Of a stretch of DNA of 64,000 bases, positions 55,177 to 63,500 are shown piece by piece. The position numbers were made by a program, and so were the translations under genes. Location of the stretch: contig NZ_UTBG01000001.1 of NCBI RefSeq assembly GCF_900580675.1, forward strand, positions 186,001-250,000, written 5' to 3'. This stretch comes from Pseudomonas viridiflava. Lineage in GTDB: Bacteria; Pseudomonadota; Gammaproteobacteria; Pseudomonadales; Pseudomonadaceae. Position 1 is the stretch's first letter, and every line of letters begins with the position of its first letter. The notes beneath the pieces were generated by a model. That model did no database searches. It had not been told where the DNA came from and worked only from the letters and a program-made list of their open reading frames with translations.

Positions 55177-57396
55177 TCAGTACAAATCTACCGGGTCTAC
55201 ATCCAGCGACCATCGCACTTGCCGGCCGCTGGGCATTTGCTCCAGGGCAAGCAACCAGCTACTTAAGAGCCGATGCAGCGGCGCGCGTGACGTTGCCTGC
55301 AAGAGTAGCTGAGCCCGATAACGCCCGGCGCGGCGCTCCATGGGCGCGGGCACCGGGCCGAGCAACTCGATGCCGGTCAGACCCAGCTCGCCGAGCAAAC
55401 GTTCGGCGGCGCTGCAGGCTTCATCCAGAAAGCCCTCGGCCTGCCCCGGTTTGTGCGCTTCGGCGCGCAGTAGTGCGAGGTGCGCGAAGGGCGGCAGGCC
55501 GGCCGCGCGGCGCTCGCTCAGCGCCTGTTCGGCGAAGGCAAAGTAGCCTTGTTCTGTCAGCTGAATCAGCAGCGGGTGGTCGGCCAGGTGCGTCTGGATA
55601 ATCACCTTGCCCGGCTCCTCGGCCCGTCCGGCACGGCCAGCAACCTGCACGATCAACTGCGCCATGCGCTCGCTGGCGCGGAAGTCGCCGGAGAACAGGC
55701 CGCCGTCGGCATCCAGGATCGACACCAGCGTCACCCGTGGGAAGTGATGCCCTTTGGCAAGCATCTGTGTGCCCACCAGGATGCACGGTTGGCCCTTCTG
55801 GATGGTGGCAAATAACTGGTTCATCGCATCTTTGCGCGAGGTGCTGTCGCGGTCCACGCGCAACACCGGGTAATCCGGGAACAGAATGCCCAGGCGCTCT
55901 TCAGCCCGCTCGGTGCCTGCACCCACCGGGCGCAAATCCACTTTGCCGCACTGTGGGCAATGGCGCGGCGTGCGCTCCACGTGGCCGCAGTGGTGGCAGC
56001 GCAACTCGCCGTGGCGCTGGTGCACGGTCATGCGCGCATCGCAGCGCTCGCACTCGGACATCCAGCCGCAGTCATGGCACAGCAGCGTCGGCGCAAAGCC
56101 GCGGCGGTTGAGAAACACCAATACTTGCTGGCCGGCGGCGAGGGTCTGGCCGATGGCTTGTTGCATCGGCCCGGAAATACCACTGTCCAGCGGGCGGCTT
56201 TTTACGTCCAGGCGCAGGAAACGTGGCTGCTTGGCACCACCCGCGCGCTCATTCAGGCGTAGGAGCCCATACCGGCCGGTATAGGCGTTGTGCAGGCTTT
56301 CGAGGGACGGCGTGGCCGAGCCCAGCACAATCGGGATGTCTTCCTGGCGCGCGCGCACCAGCGCCAGGTCACGGGCGTGGTAGCGCAGGCCTTCCTGCTG
56401 TTTGTAGGAGCCGTCGTGCTCTTCATCAATGATGATCAGCCCGGGGTTTTTCATCGGTGTGAACAGCGCCGAGCGGGTGCCGATAATAATGTCGGCCTCG
56501 CCATCACGCGCCGCCAGCCAGGATTCCAGGCGCTCGCGGTCATTGACCGCCGAGTGCACCAGCGCGATCCGCGCGTTGAAGCGCTGCTCGAAACGCGCCA
56601 GGGTCTGCGGGCCCAGGTTGATCTCGGGGATCAACACCAGCGCCTGTTTACCGGCCTGCAGGGTTTCGCGGATCAGCTGCAAATACACTTCGGTCTTGCC
56701 GCTGCCGGTGACGCCGGCCAGCAGGAACGCGTGGAAACTGTCGAAACCGGCACGAATCGCCTCATACGCCGCGCGCTGCTCCGGGTTCAGTGGCAGTTCC
56801 GGCTGGGCCAGCCAGTGTTCGTGGCGCGGGTCGGGCGCGTGCTTGCGGATTTCAACTTGCACCAAGCCTTTGGCCAGCAGCAGGTCGAGGCTGTCCTTGC
56901 TCAGCATCAGCTTGCTTAATAGCTGATGGGCCACGCCGTGGGGGTGCTGGGCCAGGGTCGCCAGGGCTTCACGCTGGCGCGGTGCGCGGGCGATACGCGG
57001 GTCGTCGAGGCGCGCGCCGGGCACCGTCGACCAGAAACGTTCCTGGCGTGCTTCGGCCAATTCGCCCTGGCGCAGCAATACCGGCAGCGCCCAGCTCAGG
57101 GTGTCGCCCAGGCTGTGCTGATAATACTGGGCGGTCCACAGGCACAGCTTGAACAGCGCGGGCGGCAGCGGCGCCGTTTCGTCGAGGATGGCCACGGCCG
57201 GCTTGAGTTTTTCTGCGGGGACTTCGCTGTGGTCGGCGATTTCGATAAGGATGCCGATCATTTCCCGTCGCCCGAATGGCACGCGCACGCGCATCCCCGG
57301 CTGCAACTGCGCCCGCAGCACACCGGCCGGGGCCCGGTAATCGAACAGGCGGCGCAGGGGCGAGGGCAGGGCTAGGCGCAATATGGCGTCGGGCAC
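55177..57396 (-). CDS. priA: Primosomal replication restart helicase PriA
   Basis: A 739-residue superfamily 2 3'-to-5' helicase loading DnaB at collapsed forks. An N-terminal 3'-DNA-binding domain (residues 1-105) is followed by Walker A GVTGSGKTE (about 230), the DEEH box in IIDEEHDGSYKQ (about 325), and a zinc-binding insertion of eight Cys spaced CHDC, CERC, CHHC and CPQC (about 440-485). Helicase motif VI is in QVAGRAGRAE. The length is normal. It is divergent from rpmE. Confidence 0.97.
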   Translation of the reverse strand: MPDAILRLALPSPLRRLFDYRAPAGVLRAQLQPGMRVRVPFGRREMIGILIEIADHSEVPAEKLKPAVAILDETAPLPPALFKLCLWTAQYYQHSLGDTLSWALPVLLRQGELAEARQERFWSTVPGARLDDPRIARAPRQREALATLAQHPHGVAHQLLSKLMLSKDSLDLLLAKGLVQVEIRKHAPDPRHEHWLAQPELPLNPEQRAAYEAIRAGFDSFHAFLLAGVTGSGKTEVYLQLIRETLQAGKQALVLIPEINLGPQTLARFEQRFNARIALVHSAVNDRERLESWLAARDGEADIIIGTRSALFTPMKNPGLIIIDEEHDGSYKQQEGLRYHARDLALVRARQEDIPIVLGSATPSLESLHNAYTGRYGLLRLNERAGGAKQPRFLRLDVKSRPLDSGISGPMQQAIGQTLAAGQQVLVFLNRRGFAPTLLCHDCGWMSECERCDARMTVHQRHGELRCHHCGHVERTPRHCPQCGKVDLRPVGAGTERAEERLGILFPDYPVLRVDRDSTSRKDAMNQLFATIQKGQPCILVGTQMLAKGHHFPRVTLVSILDADGGLFSGDFRASERMAQLIVQVAGRAGRAEEPGKVIIQTHLADHPLLIQLTEQGYFAFAEQALSERRAAGLPPFAHLALLRAEAHKPGQAEGFLDEACSAAERLLGELGLTGIELLGPVPAPMERRAGRYRAQLLLQATSRAPLHRLLSSWLLALEQMPSGRQVRWSLDVDPVDLY

Positions 57397-57527
57397 GCGG
57401 GGAGTCTCATCTATAAAGGCAGGCGGTGGTGCAGGGGCGCGAGCCTAGCAGACGGTGGGAGCCTTGGGTATGCCATGGTTTTCTGATGAAAGGTGCTTTT
57501 ATCTCCACAGGCGAAAGGTACTGGCGC

Positions 57528-57555
57528 TTGCGCGATTGAAAAGGTCTGGTAGAAT
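57528..57555 (+). promoter_or_regulatory. Probable sigma-70 promoter of rpmE
   Basis: TTGCGC and TAGAAT are separated by 16 bases and followed by a GC-rich start region (CCGCGGCC), typical of a stringently controlled ribosomal promoter. It predicts a leader of about 65 bases. Confidence 0.6.
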
Positions 57556-57579
57556 CCGCGGCCTAATTACGTGCGGTAT

Positions 57580-57595
57580 TCGACAATAGTGTCGA
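57580..57595 (+). promoter_or_regulatory. Hairpin in the rpmE leader
   Basis: TCGACA and TGTCGA pair perfectly around an ATAG tetraloop, about 30 bases before the rpmE start. Autoregulation of L31 through its own leader has been reported in E. coli, so a protein-binding role is possible but unproven. Confidence 0.35.
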
Positions 57596-57624
57596 GTGGC
57601 GGCACGCTAGCCCGAGGAAGTGCC

Positions 57625-57858
57625 ATGAAAGCCGATATCCATCCAGCGTACGAAACCATCGAAGTAACCTGCAGCTGCGGCAACAAGTTCGAAACTCGCT
57701 CGAACCTGTGCAAGCCACTGGGTACTGACGTATGCAACGAGTGCCACCCGTTCTACACCGGTAAGCAGAAAACTCTGGACACCGGCGGCCGTGTACAGCG
57801 CTTCGCAGATCGCTTTGGTGCTTTCGGCAAGAAGCCTGCTGCTACTCCAGCAGAGTAA
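57625..57858 (+). CDS. rpmE: 50S ribosomal protein L31 (zinc form)
   Basis: A 77-residue ribosomal protein bridging the subunits. The zinc-binding C+ form is shown by Cys in TCSCG (residues 16 and 18) and VCNECH (37 and 40). [12 protein letters not shown] is the standard N-terminus, so ATG 57625 is used instead of the longer open frame. GAGGAAG lies ahead. A strong terminator follows. Confidence 0.97.
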   Translation: MKADIHPAYETIEVTCSCGNKFETRSNLCKPLGTDVCNECHPFYTGKQKTLDTGGRVQRFADRFGAFGKKPAATPAE

Positions 57859-57893
57859 GGCTCAAAAGCCCATTGGGTTTTTGCAGGCTGTTG

Positions 57894-57923
57894 AAAAAGG
57901 CGTCCCTTGTGGACGCCTTTTTT
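57894..57923 (+). terminator. Terminator of rpmE
   Basis: AAAAAGGCGTCC pairs with GGACGCCTTTTTT over CTTGT. The T run ends at 57923. The next 220 bases before the malic enzyme gene are AT-rich (TTTAAATCAACTTTG, ATTTTTTATG) and carry TTGACA at 58054 with no clear -10. Nothing there codes. Confidence 0.93.
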
Positions 57924-58146
57924 GTGCCTGGAATTTGGTGGTAGGTCATTTAAATCAACTTTGAAGAAAAAATTGTAGACATTTTTTATGTTGATTGTGA
58001 ACAGTTGAGCCCTTGTATCCCGTGGCTCTTGGCCGAAAGTCTTACTGCAGGGCCCTTGACACCTGTGACTGCCCAGTCTTGTAGGGACTTTGCGACACGC
58101 GTATCCTCGGCGGTCCGTCGACCAACAGTAAAAGCGGAATGCCGAT

Positions 58147-59415
58147 ATGTCTGATTTGAAAACTGCCGCTCTCGAATATCATGCCCATCCTCGTCCAGGA
58201 AAGCTGAGTGTAGAGCTCACCAAAGCCACTGCCACCGCCCGCGACCTGTCGCTGGCCTACAGCCCTGGCGTTGCCGAGCCCGTACGTGAAATCGCCCGCG
58301 ACCCTGAACTGGCGTACAAGTACACCGGCAAAGGCAACCTGGTTGCAGTGATTTCCGATGGCACCGCGATTCTGGGCCTGGGTAACCTCGGCCCATTGGC
58401 TTCCAAGCCAGTCATGGAAGGTAAAGGCGTGCTGTTCAAGCGCTTTGCGGGCATCGACGTATTCGACATCGAAGTCGACTCCGAAAGCCCGCAGGCTTTC
58501 ATCGACACCGTAAAGCGCATTTCCATCACCTTCGGTGGCATCAACCTGGAAGACATCAAGGCACCTGAGTGCTTCGAGATCGAAAAGGCCCTGATCGAGC
58601 AGTGCGACATTCCGGTATTCCACGATGACCAGCACGGCACCGCGATTGTTACCGCGGCCGGCATGATCAACGCCCTGGAAATCGCCGGCAAAACCCTCGC
58701 TGACGCACAGATCGTCTGCCTGGGCGCCGGTGCTGCAGCCATCTCCTGCATGAAATTGCTGGTGAGCATGGGCGCCAAGCTGGAAAACATCTTCATGGTC
58801 GACAGCAAGGGCGTGGTCCAGTCCGAGCGTACCGACCTGAACCAGTACAAGGCGATGTTTGCCCACGCTACCGACAAGCGCACCCTGGCTGACGCCCTCG
58901 ACGGTGCAGACGTGTTCGTCGGCCTGTCCGGCCCGAACCTGCTGAGCGCCGAAGGCCTGAAAACCATGGCGGCCAACCCGATCGTGTTTGCCTGCTCCAA
59001 CCCGGACCCAGAGATCTCCCCGGAGCTGGCGCACGCCACCCGTAGCGACGTGATCATGGCCACCGGCCGTTCGGACTACCCGAACCAGGTCAACAACGTA
59101 CTGGGCTTCCCGTTCATCTTCCGTGGTGCCCTGGACGTTCGCGCCAAGCGCATCAACGAAGAAATGAAAGTGGCCGCCGCCAACGCCCTGCGTGAACTGG
59201 CCAAGCTGCCGGTCCCTCAGGACGTATGCGATGCCTACGGTGGCGCCAAGCTGGAATTCGGCCGTGAGTACATCATTCCGAAACCAATGGATAAGCGCCT
59301 GATTACCCTGATCTCCGATGCCGTGGCCAAAGCCGCGATCGAGACCGGTGTGGCCACCCTGCCGTATCCGAAGCACTACCCGCTGCAAAGCGTGGACGAT
59401 GTGTTCAACGGCTAA
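58147..59415 (+). CDS. NAD(P)-dependent malic enzyme (single-domain)
   Basis: A 422-residue enzyme decarboxylating malate to pyruvate. The sequence [11 protein letters not shown] (near residue 36) carries the catalytic Tyr, [12 protein letters not shown] (about 71-82) the substrate loop, and [12 protein letters not shown] (about 157-168) the metal-binding Asp residues. The nucleotide fold [14 protein letters not shown] is near 195. It lacks the C-terminal phosphotransacetylase-like domain of MaeB, so it is the short bacterial form. In pseudomonads it feeds pyruvate and reducing power from C4 acids. NAD versus NADP use cannot be decided with confidence. Confidence 0.93.
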   Translation: MSDLKTAALEYHAHPRPGKLSVELTKATATARDLSLAYSPGVAEPVREIARDPELAYKYTGKGNLVAVISDGTAILGLGNLGPLASKPVMEGKGVLFKRFAGIDVFDIEVDSESPQAFIDTVKRISITFGGINLEDIKAPECFEIEKALIEQCDIPVFHDDQHGTAIVTAAGMINALEIAGKTLADAQIVCLGAGAAAISCMKLLVSMGAKLENIFMVDSKGVVQSERTDLNQYKAMFAHATDKRTLADALDGADVFVGLSGPNLLSAEGLKTMAANPIVFACSNPDPEISPELAHATRSDVIMATGRSDYPNQVNNVLGFPFIFRGALDVRAKRINEEMKVAAANALRELAKLPVPQDVCDAYGGAKLEFGREYIIPKPMDKRLITLISDAVAKAAIETGVATLPYPKHYPLQSVDDVFNG

Positions 59416-59434
59416 GCCGTTGTAGCGCAACAAC

Positions 59435-59469
59435 AAAAAGCCCCGGCTCTTGCGAGTCGGGGCTTTTTT
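59435..59469 (+). terminator. Terminator of the malic enzyme gene
   Basis: AAAAAGCCCCGGCTC pairs with GAGTCGGGGCTTTTTT over TTGC, 20 bases after the stop. The A and T flanks could also serve the opposite strand. Confidence 0.93.
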
Positions 59470-59491
59470 GTGGGCTGTGTCCCGTCCAAAT

Positions 59492-59577
59492 GTGGGAGGG
59501 GGCTTGCCCCTGATTGCATTGGGTCAGCTACAGATTAGCTGACTGATACACCGCTATCGGGGCAGGCCCCCTCACAC
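59492..59577. repeat. REP doublet between malic enzyme gene and ponA
   Basis: Arms GTGGGAGGGGGCTTGCCCC and GGGGCAGGCCCCCTCACAC with a spacer containing the perfect hairpin GTCAGCTA/TAGCTGAC. It uses the third local variant (GGGGGCTTGCCCC), with one arm already diverged. It lies between convergent genes. Confidence 0.85.
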
Positions 59578-59607
59578 ATTTTTCACCTCATCGGCTTGAG
59601 GTCGCGA

Positions 59608-62070
59608 TCAGAACAAATCGATCGGCGCCGCCTCATCCGCCGGCAACGGGCTGCCCGGTGCGACGCCATTGCCCAGCTCGTTGACCGAGGGCGGCGTGTC
59701 TTCGCTCTTGAACAGTTCGAAGTACGCATTCGGCGTGCTTGGCGAGGCCGCACGGCCGCTGACTGGGTCGATCCGCAGGCTGAGAATGCCTTCCGGCTCA
59801 GGCTGGGTATGCAGCGGCTTGTCCTTCAAGGCCGCGCCCATGTAGCTCATCCAGATCGGCAGCGCCACGGTGCCGCCGAACTCGCGACGGCCAAGGCTTT
59901 CCGGCTGGTCGTAGCCGGTCCACACGGTGGTCACGTAGTCGGCGTTGTAGCCGGAGAACCAGGCATCCTTGGATTCGTTGGTGGTACCGGTCTTGCCGGC
60001 GATATCCGCCCGGCCCAGGGCCAGGGCGCGGCGGCCGGTACCTTTCTTGATCACGTCTTCAAGGATGCTGTTGAGGATATAGGTGGTGCGGCCATCCACG
60101 ATGCGCTCCGCCACGGCAGGCGTCTGCGGCTCCTGCGGTGTGGTGGTGCTGGACGCAGCAGCGCCGGGCGTCGGTTCGATGGTGATGCCGCCATTGCTCG
60201 GGGCTGCCAGGCCATCGGTGGCGGCCACGCCGTTGACCACATCACCCGGCACGCGCGGTGGGTTGGCGGTGAACAGGGTGTCGCCGTTGCGGCTTTCAAT
60301 CTTGTCGATCAGATAAGGCGCGATCTTGTAGCCGCCGTTGGCGAACGTGCTCCAGCCGGTGGCGATCTCCATCGGCGTCAGGGTCGCGGTGCCGAGGGCC
60401 AGTGACAGGTTCGGCGGCAGGTCCGATTTCGCGAAGCCAAAGCGCGTCATGTAATCGATGGTCTTGCCCACGCCCATTGCCTGCAGCAGGCGGATCGAAA
60501 CGAGGTTGCGCGACTTGTACAGCGCTTCACGGATGCGAATCGGGCCCAGGAAGGTGTTGGTGTCGTTCTTCGGGCGCCAGACCTTGTCCAGGTATTCGTC
60601 GACGAACACGATTGGCGCATCGTTGACCAGGCTGGCGGCGGTGTAGCCGTTATCCAGCGCGGCACTGTAGATGAACGGCTTGAAACTCGAGCCCGGTTGG
60701 CGTTTGGCCTGGGTGGCGCGGTTGTAGTTGCTCTGCTCGAAAGCGAAACCGCCGACCAGCGCGCGGATTGCGCCGTTCTGCGGGTCCAGCGACACCAGGG
60801 CGCCTTGGGCCAGCGGCACCTGGCTGAATTTGAGGCTGTCGTCCGGCTGGCGTTGCACGCGGATCAAGTCACCCACTTGCGCGACGTCCGACGGCTGCTT
60901 GGGCATCGGGCCCATGCTGTTGGTGTTCAGGAATGGGCGCGCCCATTTCATGCTGTCCCAGGCTACATGCGCTTCGCCGGTGCGGGTCAGTACCTGCACG
61001 CCATCTTTCTTCACTTGAGTGACGATGGCCGGTTCCAGGCCGCTGATCGGGCGTTGTTTGCCCAGCTCGGTGGTCCAGGCGCTCAGGGTCTTGCCCGGCA
61101 GGCGCGACTCAGGACCACGGTAGCCGTGACGCTGGTCATAGGTGACCAGGCCGGAATGTACGGAGGTATTGGCGATTTCCTGCAGGTTGCTCGGAACCGT
61201 CGTAGTCACGCGGAAGCCTTCGGTGTAGGCCTCGCTGCCATACCTGCCGACCATTTCGGCTCGCGCCATTTCGGCGATGTACGGCGCATTCACTTCTGGC
61301 GTCGGCACGTGGTAGCTGGCGTTCAACGGCTCGGCGACTGCGCTTTCATACGCGGCCTGGTCGATCTTGCTTAGCTTGTACATCCGCCCCAGGATCCAGT
61401 CGCGGCGCTCTTTGCTGCGTGCCGGGTTGGCCAGTGGGTTGAAGCGCGACGGCGCCTTGGGCAAGCCGGCAATCATGGCCATCTGCGCCAGGCTCGCGTC
61501 ACGAATCGACTTGCCGTAGTACACCTGCGAGGCCGCCTCGATCCCGTAGGCGCGGTTGCCCAGGTAGATCTTGTTGACGTACAGCTCGAGGATTTCGTCC
61601 TTGGTCAGCTGGCGTTCGATCTGTAGCGCCAACAGGATTTCGGTGGCTTTGCGCGAAAAGCTGCGCTCGCTGGTGAGGAAGAAGTTCTTCGCCACCTGCA
61701 TGGTGATCGTGCTGCCACCCGACTGAATGTGTCCGCTTTTTACCAATTGTGTGGCCGCACGCACCAGGCTGCTCGGGTCGACGCCATAGTGGTTGGCAAA
61801 ATTATCGTCTTCGGCCGACAGCAGGGCGCTGATGAAATTGGGCGGAATGTCGGCAAAACGGATCGGTGTGCGGCGCATTTCGCCGAACTCCGCGATCAGC
61901 TTTTCATCGCTGCTGTAGACCCGCAAAGGAATCTGCAACTGGATGCTTCTCAGGGCCTCTACGGAGGGTAAACCCGGACTAAGGTAGAGGTAGGCCCCGC
62001 TGAGCACGAGCATCAGCCCGCAGACGATCGCGACAATGGAGTACCCGAAAAACTTCAGCAGACGAATCAA
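59608..62070 (-). CDS. ponA: Penicillin-binding protein 1A (bifunctional peptidoglycan synthase)
   Basis: An 820-residue class A PBP. The N-terminal anchor helix is at about residues 8-30. The GT51 glycosyltransferase domain has EDDNFANHYGVD (catalytic Glu near 87) and QVAKNFFLTSERSFSRK. The transpeptidase has SSFKPF (nucleophile Ser near 468), YKSRN, and KTGTTNESKDAWF (about 692). An OB-like insert lies between the domains. An unusual Thr/Pro/Ala-rich loop (about 640-665, EPTPGAAASSTTTPQ) lies before the last motif. It is divergent from the pil genes, the conserved Pseudomonas order. Confidence 0.96.
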   Translation of the reverse strand: MIRLLKFFGYSIVAIVCGLMLVLSGAYLYLSPGLPSVEALRSIQLQIPLRVYSSDEKLIAEFGEMRRTPIRFADIPPNFISALLSAEDDNFANHYGVDPSSLVRAATQLVKSGHIQSGGSTITMQVAKNFFLTSERSFSRKATEILLALQIERQLTKDEILELYVNKIYLGNRAYGIEAASQVYYGKSIRDASLAQMAMIAGLPKAPSRFNPLANPARSKERRDWILGRMYKLSKIDQAAYESAVAEPLNASYHVPTPEVNAPYIAEMARAEMVGRYGSEAYTEGFRVTTTVPSNLQEIANTSVHSGLVTYDQRHGYRGPESRLPGKTLSAWTTELGKQRPISGLEPAIVTQVKKDGVQVLTRTGEAHVAWDSMKWARPFLNTNSMGPMPKQPSDVAQVGDLIRVQRQPDDSLKFSQVPLAQGALVSLDPQNGAIRALVGGFAFEQSNYNRATQAKRQPGSSFKPFIYSAALDNGYTAASLVNDAPIVFVDEYLDKVWRPKNDTNTFLGPIRIREALYKSRNLVSIRLLQAMGVGKTIDYMTRFGFAKSDLPPNLSLALGTATLTPMEIATGWSTFANGGYKIAPYLIDKIESRNGDTLFTANPPRVPGDVVNGVAATDGLAAPSNGGITIEPTPGAAASSTTTPQEPQTPAVAERIVDGRTTYILNSILEDVIKKGTGRRALALGRADIAGKTGTTNESKDAWFSGYNADYVTTVWTGYDQPESLGRREFGGTVALPIWMSYMGAALKDKPLHTQPEPEGILSLRIDPVSGRAASPSTPNAYFELFKSEDTPPSVNELGNGVAPGSPLPADEAAPIDLF

Positions 62071-62164
62071 GGCTTTTGGATTTCCAGAGAAAAGAATGAG
62101 TTAGGCGTCGGGGCATGCATGGCAAACGATGGATCAACCCGAGCGGCAGATAAAGCGGAAAAAA

Positions 62165-62243
62165 CGCTGGGCATTAAAGCATTTTTCGACTTGGGGCGTC
62201 ATTCGCGCAGCTGCCAAGTCGACCGAATGCACGGCGCCCAGCG
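62165..62243. repeat. Large imperfect inverted repeat in the ponA-pilM divergent region
   Basis: Two 30-base arms (62165-62194 and 62214-62243) around a 19-base centre. The outer ends CGCTGGGC/GCCCAGCG and inner ends TCGACTTGG/CCAAGTCGA are perfect inverted matches, and a GCATT/AATGC pair lies between them with a one-base offset. It does not resemble the REP elements. It sits about 95 bases before the ponA start and about 50 before pilM. Confidence 0.75.
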
Positions 62244-62295
62244 CTAATCAGATGTAACGACTGCCGGTATGACAGGCAAAGTTTTAGGGAGTTTT

Positions 62296-62949
62296 ATGAG
62301 AAAGGGATTTTTCAGGCGAAAAGGCAACCTCCTACTGGGTGTCGACATCAACGACGCGGCCATTCGCGTGGTCGAGCTGGGCCGTTCAACCTCCGGTTAC
62401 AACATTCAGGGCTACACCACACAGGCGCTGCCCGCCCATGCGGTCGTGGATGGCACATTGCTTGATCTTGAAGGGATCGCGCGTGCGCTGCAGGCTGGGT
62501 TGGCTCGGCTGTGCACCTCGGCCCGTGGCGCTGCCATAGCGGTGGCGGGGCCCTCGGTGATTACCCGGATGATCGAAATGGAAGCCGGGCTCAGTGATGA
62601 CGAGATGACATGGTTGATCCAGATGGAGGCTGACCAGTACATTCCTTATCCATTGGATGACGTGGCCATCGACTTTCAGGTCCAGGGGCCTTCGCCACAG
62701 GACCCGTTGCGGGTGCAGGTGTTGCTGGCGGCGTGCCTGAAGGCGCAGGTGGAAGCCCGCCAGGCGGTTTTGGCCCTGGCCGGGTTGGTGCCAAAGGTGG
62801 TAGATGTCGAAGCGTTTGCATTGGCGCGCGCTTGCGGTCAGGATTTCGCCAGCTTCACGCCGGGCCATCGAGTCGATGGCGCACAGTGGGCCGTGGATGC
62901 CCAAGGGATGGGAGTTGCTTGCGGGTTGGCCCTGAGGAGTTTCGCTTGA
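62296..62949 (+). CDS. pilM: PilM, internally deleted type IV pilus assembly protein
   Basis: A 217-residue protein, where PilM is normally about 354. The N-terminal actin-like lobe is intact: NLLLGVDINDAAIRVVEL, SDDEMTWLIQMEADQYIPYP, and LAGLVPKVVDVEAFALARA (to about residue 180). The sequence then passes through about 20 unrelated residues to the normal terminal block GVACGLALRSFA. The roughly 130 residues carrying the second nucleotide-binding half (DIGATMT and VLAGGTA blocks in intact PilM) are missing, with the frame preserved. The region contacting the PilN N-terminus seems kept. ATG 62296 with AGGGAG is preferred to 62269. Confidence 0.88.
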   Translation: MRKGFFRRKGNLLLGVDINDAAIRVVELGRSTSGYNIQGYTTQALPAHAVVDGTLLDLEGIARALQAGLARLCTSARGAAIAVAGPSVITRMIEMEAGLSDDEMTWLIQMEADQYIPYPLDDVAIDFQVQGPSPQDPLRVQVLLAACLKAQVEARQAVLALAGLVPKVVDVEAFALARACGQDFASFTPGHRVDGAQWAVDAQGMGVACGLALRSFA

Positions 62950-63500
62950 TGACACGAATCAATCTTTTGCCTTGGCGCCAGGCGCTGGCAGAGCGGCGGC
63001 GCAAGTACTTCCTCGCGTTTTTGCTGGCGTTCGCCTGTGTGGCGCTCGCAGCGGTGTGGCTGGCGGACCAGGTGATCGATCGGGCCATTGACCGGCAAGT
63101 AACGCGCAATGACCACTTGGGCAAAGAGGTCGGCGTGCTGGACGCGCGCATCAACAACATCGACGACCTGCAGGCGCAAAGCCGGCAGTTGGCGGAGCGC
63201 ATGAAAGTCGTGCAAGACCTGCACGACTCCCGCTCGTCCGGCGCTCAGTTGCTCGACCAACTGGCGCGCGCAGTGCCTGACGGTGTGCATCTGCATGAAG
63301 TGGTAGCCAAGGGTGACACGTTGAGCATCAGGGGCAGCGCTGAATCCAGCCAGGATATTGCCCAGTTGATGCGCCGCCTGCAGACCTCTGAAGAAGGGCG
63401 CGCCACCCGGCTGCAACATGTGCGAACAGATGGCGCTCGCGGCAACAACGAATTCCAACTGATGGTGCGCCAGGGAGAGTCCACAGAGGCCCAACCATGA
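62949..63500 (+). CDS. pilN: Type IV pilus alignment protein PilN
   Basis: A 183-residue inner-membrane protein. The cytosolic N-terminus MTRINLLPWRQ holds the INLLPWR peptide that docks on PilM. A transmembrane helix spans residues 21-42. A coiled coil (about 45-95) and a ferredoxin-like periplasmic domain follow. The start shares one base with the pilM stop, and its stop overlaps the pilO start. It links cytosolic PilM to PilO and the outer-membrane secretin complex. Confidence 0.95.
   Translation: MTRINLLPWRQALAERRRKYFLAFLLAFACVALAAVWLADQVIDRAIDRQVTRNDHLGKEVGVLDARINNIDDLQAQSRQLAERMKVVQDLHDSRSSGAQLLDQLARAVPDGVHLHEVVAKGDTLSIRGSAESSQDIAQLMRRLQTSEEGRATRLQHVRTDGARGNNEFQLMVRQGESTEAQP

Noticed and set aside
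53278-55266. A 662-codon plus-strand open frame antisense to argS
   Set aside because: argS has full family motifs on the other strand; this frame is its shadow and runs into a REP doublet.
58054-58082. TTGACA ahead of the malic enzyme gene as a full promoter
   Set aside because: The -35 is perfect but at 17-base spacing the -10 reads TTGTAG, too weak to call.
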